This document shows, in pieces, positions 57,536 through 64,000 of a DNA stretch of 64,000 nt (its first letter is position 1; each line of letters opens with the position of its first letter). Position numbers and translations under genes: made by a program. The stretch comes from Aurelia coerulea. Its lineage: Eukaryota > Cnidaria > Scyphozoa > Semaeostomeae > Ulmaridae. The notes beneath the pieces were generated by a model that did no database searches, was not told the origin of the DNA, and saw only the letters and a list, made by a program, of their open reading frames with translations. The stretch lies in contig CM076959.1 of assembly GCA_039566865.1 (NCBI GenBank), positions 11,515,501 to 11,579,500 of the forward strand. Reading direction: 5' to 3'.

Positions 57536-59445
57536 ATGTCGCGTAGTGAAAAGGATAAATGTGATGGCGTAACCTCGCAGGCCGAAGATTGCAGAACAGA
57601 AAACGTACTCGAAAATGAATTAAGTGATGTCGCATGTTTACTTGCAGAGTCGCGCCCACAGAGAACTCGAGGGTTAACGGAAAAAGGTCTTTCATACCGG
57701 ATGGAGATGAGGGATCTACGACGGAAAAATCAGGATCGGTACAGGGAAATAATTGAAGGGCATATCGAAAGAATTTATGATATTTTTAAAATGGGAGATG
57801 CCACAGACTTGATTGACGAATTACTTGCAAAGGTTACGCGATCTTATCAGGATTACACACGTCAGTTTGACTCAGAGGAGGAACAAATGAGTGACCCCTT
57901 GTTTCTTCAGACATTTAATAAAGTCAAAGCCGTACAACAAGAAGCTCAGTCTTGGAAGATTAATCAGCAAGCTGCTTCATTTTTTAGAAGGAAGCCTAAC
58001 TCCATAATATCAGAGGGCTCTAAATGTACTAGAAAGTCTAAATCTTCCAAGTCTTCTCATAGTTCAAGCAGAACAATGGATGACGTCATCAGAAATAAGA
58101 GCACAATACTTTGAGAAAGAAAGGCAAGTAGAGCTGGAGTTAGATCGTACACGATTGGAAAAAGAAATAGCAATTGCTAAGGCAACAGAAGAGGTTCATC
58201 GAGAATATTTAAATGATGACTACGAGTTGAATTCTTTGAATGACAAGGATATTCTTATTCCAAAAATTAGCCACAATGCTATGGCATACAGCCACGAGAG
58301 AAAGCCGACTGTGTCTCATTTGCCTGATACCTATGCAAAGTCGGAGAAGCAAAGTTTTTTGACTGTAAATGATCAACGTTCTCATATGGCACCAATCTTT
58401 AGTACGCAAGCACGCCATAACTTTGGGAAAAGCAACTTGCAGCTACAAGCTACGCCTTTCTATCCTGCTGTTGTTCCTGGTGTTGCAACCATTTATGTTC
58501 CTGACCCAATCCTCCCTCCTGGCCTAATCCCTGGTCCTGCCTCTACATCACTTCCTGCCCCTTCGAGCAATCATGGGAACCAGATGCTATATCACTTGCT
58601 AGAAAAACAAGGAGAATATCTTCGTCACAAGGTTTACCTAACGTTTCTTCTGAAATATTTACTGGAGACACTTTGAAGTACAAGATTTTCACGACTTTAT
58701 TTGATATGGCTGTTGATTCGAGGATTTCAGACCCAAGAGAGAAGCTTGCTTTATTAATAGAGTTCACAAGTGGAGAGCCAAAGAATTTGATTGAAACTTG
58801 CTTGTATCAAACACCAGGATCTGGTTACCGAAGAGCAAGAGAATTGTTGGAAAAGCATTATGGAAATCCCATACAAGTTGCTAATGCACATATGGAAAAG
58901 TTGATTTCATGGCCTAAAGTTTATGATGGTGATAGCAAGAAAATGCGAGAATTCTATGTTTATTTGGTTAAATGCCAAGGCTGCTTAACTGATGAGGAAT
59001 ATGTTCACGAGTTAAACACAAGTTCATTGCTGCAAGTATTATGTTTAAAGCTACAAGAGAGACTGCAGCGACAGTGGGCTACGCAGGTGTACATCGTCAA
59101 GTCAAGAGAATCAAGAAGAGCAAACTTTAGTGGTTTTGTGGAATTTATTGGCAAAGAAAATGAAGTTGCAAGTGATCCCACCTTTAGCAAAGAAGCTATG
59201 TCAAAGATTCTACCAAAGAAACCATCGAATAGTTTCAGACCACAACGAGATTCAGGAAGACCAAGAATAACATCTTTTGTGACAAAATCAAATGCAACTG
59301 GCCAGGCAACGACTCAGTCACGAATACCACAAACACTGATCCAGAATGCCCTTTTTGTTCAGAGAAGCATTGTCTAGATAACTGCCAGACTTTTATGAAT
59401 AAATCACCATTTGCAAGAAAGATGTTTGTAATCTCACATAAATTG
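57536..59445 (+). pseudogene. BEL/Pao retrotransposon gag (frameshifted)
   Basis: Starts ATG at 57,536 (the longer frame begins at a TTG). Blocks: coiled and basic N-terminus (57,536-58,110), continuation in a shifted frame (58,080-58,640), then the BEL gag core with DPREKLALLIEFTSGEP, ARELLEKHYGNP and KMREFYVYLVKCQGCL (58,673-59,370). Past a stop there is a zinc-knuckle zone in another frame (CSEKHCLDNC, KLCFGCYSPAH). At least three frame changes make it dead. Gag would form the particle that packages element RNA. Confidence 0.82.
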
Positions 59446-59449
59446 TGCT

Positions 59450-60640
59450 TTGGCTGCTATTCTCCTGCGCATAGTGTTGGTATGCAGAGAGAAAGATTGC
59501 GGATTTGCACATCCAACAGGAATGCATGGTACGCACAAGTACAAAGGAAAGGCAAAGTCTAATACAGGAGCTGCACCTCACATAAGCAATGGCTGTACGA
59601 AATGTGACGAAAACAGTGAAGATTCCATTGAAGTTCTTTCCCTGAGCGTTCTGCCAATGTTGTTGTGGCACAAGTCTAATCCGAATCACGTGATCAAAGT
59701 TTATGGAATGCTGGATAACTGTAGTCAAGGAACATTCATAAAGAAAGACATCTTAAGAAGTTTAGATGCACCAAAGGTCAACACCAAGATTACCATCAAA
59801 ACAATCACAGGAACGACCACAGAAGATGCAGATATCGTTAATGATCTAATTGTATCAAGCATTGATGGGAGCAACCAAATTGATCTGCCAAAAGTTTTCA
59901 GTCGTCGTGATCTTCCAGTTGACCAAGATGAGATACCTACTCCAGAAAGAGTGAGAAGATGGTCGCATTTACAAGACATAGCAGATGATATTCCGGATCT
60001 TGACTATGACCTCCCGATTGGTCTTTTGATTGGAGTTAATTGCCCAGCTGCTTTGCGACCAATAGAGGTTATTAAAGAAGAGAATGGCGGTCCGTTTGCA
60101 CAAAGGACTGCGTTTGGATGGTGCATTGTTGGTCCCTTATCGAGTGGACAGTCTGCTGTGAATAGTTTGAAATGCAATCGAATTGCTGTTACCGATGCAA
60201 CTACGAATCAATATTCACAACATTATTTTGCTGTCCAAGATGAAGTGAAAGATGTGAATGCAGCAACAGTTTTGATGGATATGTATAGAAAGAAATTTAA
60301 CGAGCCAAGTCCCAAAGAAATGAAGAAGCAGTTGCAGAAAGGTGTAATGCATCCTCCACAATCTACAACTGATAAAGTGTCGACGAGAAGTTCCCTGCAG
60401 CATGACGAAAAATCGAATTCGAGGGAAGATGAAAAATTCTTGGCAAAGATTGAAGAGGAGACTACCTTGGCTGATGGTCATTGTCAGTTACCTTTACCTT
60501 TCCGTGAAGACAATGTGAAAATGCCTAATAATCGTAAGCAAGCGGAGCAGAGGGCTCTTTGGATAAAGAAAATATTTGCAGATGAACAATACAAACTAGA
60601 TTATGTGGCATTCATTTTGGACGTAGCTAGTTGGGGCACT
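59450..60640 (+). pseudogene. BEL/Pao protease region with the first residues of RT, truncated
   Basis: A single open frame of about 400 codons. After a Cys/His tail of gag comes the BEL aspartic-protease-like domain: VYGMLDNCSQGTFIKKDIL (about 59,700-59,755; the D-N-C-S-Q core of this subfamily), LPIGLLIGVNCPAALRP and RTAFGWCIVGPL (about 60,017-60,135). The approach to RT follows (LPLPFREDNVKMPNNRKQAE) and stops at YKLDYVAFI near 60,617, before any RT motif. RT, RNase H and integrase are absent and an unrelated MITE begins at 60,657. Not mobile by itself. Confidence 0.8.
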
Positions 60641-60656
60641 ATGGTTGGGGTAGCTA

Positions 60657-61285
60657 CCGGGTGAGTCAGAAAAAAGAATCCCCGTTTGAAAGGTGACGGC
60701 TCCCTGGATATCAAGACAATGATATCGGCAAATATATAGTTTTAAGGTGGAAATGTTCAAATCTACTATAAAATTTACCTGACTGAAATGGGCCACTCCA
60801 TTCTGAAATTATGAGGGATTTTCTCCAGAAAGCCTCTTCAAAAAACCTTCAAAACGTGCCCAAAATCATGAACAGATTTCCCTAACATTTCTGCCTTACA
60901 ATGCCTTACAGCAATGACTTGTGAACGCTTTAGCACGTGCCATCCTCTTGGGAGGATGAACAAGTCCTCCCCGTGGTATCGATTACCTATTCAGGGGGAT
61001 TCCATTCTCCCAAGAGGACAAAATACATGAATTTATGTGAGTGTCATCAACTATAGGAAGGAAAATGTGCTCATTGTTTTCATTCGTTTTTGCAGGTTTT
61101 TTGAAGGGGCTTTCTGCAGAAAATCACCCATATCCACGGGAAGGAATGGCCGATTAAGGCCGGGTAAATTTCTGAACCTAATTGAACATATTAGCAATAA
61201 AACAAGACATTTTTCAACATTTATGCTTTGATATTCATGGAGCAGTGGCCTTCCAAGCGGGGATCCTTTTTTCTGACTCACCCGG
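60657..61285. mobile_element. Mariner-type foldback MITE
   Basis: 629 bp, ends CCGGGTGAGTCAGAAAAAAG and complement, TA on both sides (60,655-60,656; 61,286-61,287). The arms extend inward in patches (TTTTTTGAAGG...AAGGCTTTCTG type). Confidence 0.87.
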
Positions 61286-61287
61286 TA

Positions 61288-62495
61288 GTTTCTAAAAAAG
61301 AGCTTTTCCATACCATTCAACGTATAATGTAATCTACAGTCTTACTGTAGCCCATGTGATCAATATCGATATCAAATTTGATCGATATGAGATGGCCGAA
61401 AAAGATCAACAATGATGAGCTATGTAAAAAAAAACACGACCAGAGCCATGGAGTAAAACAATCAGAAGGATTTGATTTAATGGCTGGGCCATCTTATGCG
61501 TCTGAAAATGATAGCAACAATAGCTCTCAATGGAAGCCTGAAGCAGACAGAAAAGAAGGTTGGATGACCGCCCACTACATGGATAAAATTGACAGAAATA
61601 GACTTATCCTCAATAAACATCAAAATAAACATTGAGACAAACCCTGCTGAAAAAAAATCAAAATTTTTAGAAGAGCTAACAGCAAACAGAAAGGACTGGA
61701 AACGAATTGTTAAAGACATAATGGAAAGTTGTATGCAGCTCTTCTTTTCATCCAGTGCTCAATGATTGCAAACAAAAGTTGATGTAGATTACTGTTAGGA
61801 CATACAACTAAGGAAATGAGAAGGTAAAGGCCTTAGTAGCTCCTTGGATTCAAAGACACTTGCGATGAAGTAAAAACTTTCCACGCATACAACTAACGTA
61901 TTCAACTTCAACAGACTGACATGCTTCTTGGACAGAGTGCCAAGACATTCATTGTCATTTTTTGCCATTTTTTTTTATTAATTTATGTCAAATGGGCTGA
62001 AAGTATTTCTAGCTATCTAAAGATAATTTAAGCCGATCATGCATGCCGCATTCAGGCATGGGACCCCTAGTTTGACGTCCCATCCGAAGGACCGCGAGGT
62101 GAGCTGCGAGGTCAGAGTTTGACCACACTCGACCAAGCTTAACTGCAGTCACCTGACGGAAACTGTATAAGCCACCCCACGTGACAGTCATCGGAGCACT
62201 GTCATTTAGTGGGCTATAAAATAGAATCTTCACTGCTTGATAATGGTGCCCTAAGATCAAGACGAACTCTTCTCTGCTTCACCTTATATTCATTTTCATC
62301 TCGATGAATCTTACGATGAAATATTTGTTAACCTCACAAGAGATCAATAACTAATGAAGATTTGATCAAATGGTCTCCAAAATGTTGGTATATCTTTTTG
62401 TTAGATATTCATTGATCAGATTTTAGGTCGTCATCAGCCAAGATGCAACAATCGAAAAGCTTGACCAACTCAAGAAAAGATGCTTCAAAATGTAT
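61288..62495. other. Possible LINE tail at 61,440-61,740; otherwise unassigned
   Basis: A plus frame has QWKPEADRKEGWMTAHYMDK and, in another frame, EELTANRKDWKRIV, which loosely resembles the C-terminal tail of endonuclease-type LINEs (WKP...DRxxWxxxV). 62,035-62,220 is GC-richer with GTCCCATCCGAAGGACCG but has no recognised function. Confidence 0.35.
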
Positions 62496-62497
62496 TA

Positions 62498-63099
62498 CCG
62501 GGTGTCCCAAAAAAAGTATACAGATTTGGTTGACTCCAGCGATGTGAATTTAGCTTTAATCAATGGCTAATCACTCTCAAAATGTTCCTCGATAGTTAAT
62601 TTGAACATAGATACCTCGTTTTTTGGTATTGATGCTTTGAGAGCAGAAATATCAATCTTGAAAGCTCAAATTTGCGTCCACTTGCAAACCAGAACTTTGG
62701 CCTTTTGGCCTAGCAAAGTCCTGAAGCACATCGAAATTAAGAACTGAAATTAATGAAAAATTGAGAAACTTCCCACTGAGTGACTGGTGGTGACTTCTGG
62801 AAAACAGAATAACACAAGATCTAATATTGTTAAAATCTTATCAAGGCTATCGTTGATTTATACGCTGTGCCTTAAAAAATTGCTTAGGCCGAAAGGCTAT
62901 AGTTCTGGTTTGAGGAAGAGGCAAATTTGAGCTTTCAAGATTAACACGTCTGCCCTCAAAGTACCAATATCAACAAACGAGGTGTCTATGTCGAAGTTAG
63001 CTATCGAGGAACATTTTTAGATTGAACGGACATTGATTGAAGCTAAATTCTTAGCGCTGGAGTCAACCAAATCCGTATAAATTTTTTTGCGACACCCCG
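62498..63099. mobile_element. Mariner-type foldback MITE, copy 2
   Basis: 602 bp, ends CCGGGTGTCCC and GGGGTGTCGCA (complement; this end is eroded), TA on both sides (62,496-62,497; 63,100-63,101). Homologous along its length to 36,244-36,847. Confidence 0.87.
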
Positions 63100-63101
63100 T
63101 A

Positions 63102-64000
63102 CTTTCCTCCCAAATCTTTTTATTCGCTCACTCGCGAGCATGAACTAGAAGGTGGATTCTTAGCTTGAAGGAGTTCTCCCAATGTAGCGGTGTAGCCTCT
63201 TAGCTTCACTGTTTATAGCCCTATTACTTTGCATTTTATTAAATGCTTGCGTCATAAAGATTGCAAAAATCGTATAGGGTACTCCTTGAAAAACTGCGCA
63301 AAGTTGCATATATACACAGACTTATCTTTCCTTGCCAATTTAAATTCTTGCAGTGCCAAAACCCTACGTGCACCAAGGTTCCAGCTAATCACCACTCTGC
63401 CACTGCTGCTTGTAGCCTGTGACAAGTTAAAAGTCTGAAAACGGCTTGTGTAAAACGCAGGTCATGCAGGTTAAGAAAACGCGGGTTAAATCGTGCGGGT
63501 CAAAACTAGAGGCCATGGGCATACTGGCTTTCGGCTTACAGCCTACCGATGTTGTAAGTAAGATAATCCAAAGGTTACATTGTGATAAGAAACCTTCAAA
63601 GTCTCGACGATCATTTGAGTGGGGCAATTTTGAATGCAAATTATCATTTGTGAACATAATGAGATTTGTTGCTAGGGGAAACCTCTCCAACATAATAAAA
63701 TCTCTGAGTGCTGCACTTGTCCAAATGAGGATCTCATCAAAATTATTTCAAAACGCTGTATGTAAGAACTAAATTTGTCAAGATCATTGTTAGTTTTCTA
63801 AGAAATTTTAGGCATTGGATCAGTCAGCTTTCAGCTGCTTGTAGCTGCTTTTAGCAAAATGTTAAAAATACCAGGTCATGGGTACCAATGGTTTCTGCAG
63901 TTTCTCAGCCTTCTCAAATTTTTGTTGCATTTAGTGATAGGTTCCTTCTTCTCCTTCGTAAGCATTTTGTGAGTTTTACCATACCACAACACAGCGGAAA
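63102..64000. other. No gene recognised
   Basis: Two plus open frames (63,229-63,438 and 63,446-63,772, the latter 108 codons) match nothing I recognise and have no splice context I trust. Confidence 0.4.

Noticed and set aside
60600..60664. BEL/Pao protein continuing to a natural end (SWGTMVGVATG)
   Set aside because: The last residues run into unrelated DNA and the MITE end at 60,657; no RT motif follows.

Overview
This is a repeat-saturated, AT-rich metazoan (intron-containing) sequence. The mixture of L2/CR1-like LINEs, R2-superclade elements with a restriction-like endonuclease, BEL/Pao, and piggyBac-, hAT-, Mutator-, Harbinger- and mariner-type elements, plus a divergent P2X-family receptor gene, fits an invertebrate, most likely a cnidarian. 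The organism call is an inference. No rRNA, tRNA, CRISPR or prokaryotic-type operon was seen.

Layout. (1) 1-11,270: right-hand part of a 69-bp satellite array (about 160 units, extending off the left edge). The unit happens to be open in one frame, and the array contains segmental duplications of 25 and 18 units. (2) 11,271-45,010, minus strand: a host gene assembled here from five exons (44,873-45,010; 33,114-33,222; 32,104-32,263; 30,880-31,032; 12,715-12,906). All four junctions have matching phases (0, 1, 2, 2), and the 250 codons resemble the N-terminal two thirds of a divergent P2X ATP-gated channel. The remaining exons, with the second membrane helix, were not found. They must lie left of 12,715, beyond or inside the satellite, or be lost. 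(3) Introns 1 and 4 (11.6 and 18 kb) are packed with transposon debris: L2/CR1 LINEs, an R2-like element, RLE-type tails, a BEL/Pao leader, and many non-autonomous DNA elements whose terminal inverted repeats and target-site duplications can be read directly. (4) 45,011-45,562: 5' flank of that gene. (5) 45,563-49,251: a stack of nested elements (mariner-like MITE, pogo-like remnant, piggyBac-like, two hAT types). (6) 49,252-57,535: foldback elements, microsatellites and unassigned DNA. (7) 57,536-60,656: a decayed BEL/Pao gag-protease region cut short before its reverse transcriptase domain. (8) 60,657-64,000: more MITEs and unassigned sequence.

How it fits together. Several insertions split a LINE or R2-like reading frame, and flanking duplications (TTA, TA, TTAA, 8 bp, 9 bp) allow the empty sites to be inferred, so a relative insertion order is legible. 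The least ordinary items are: the 3.2-kb Mutator-like element 39,081-42,307, which carries promoter-like and spliceable host-like sequence instead of a transposase; the nest at 45,563-49,251; a small-RNA- or SINE-like retrocopy with a 13-bp duplication at 33,790-33,896; and a tandemly duplicated 3' splice site in intron 3 of the P2X-like gene. All reverse-transcriptase elements here look dead (stops, frameshifts, truncations).
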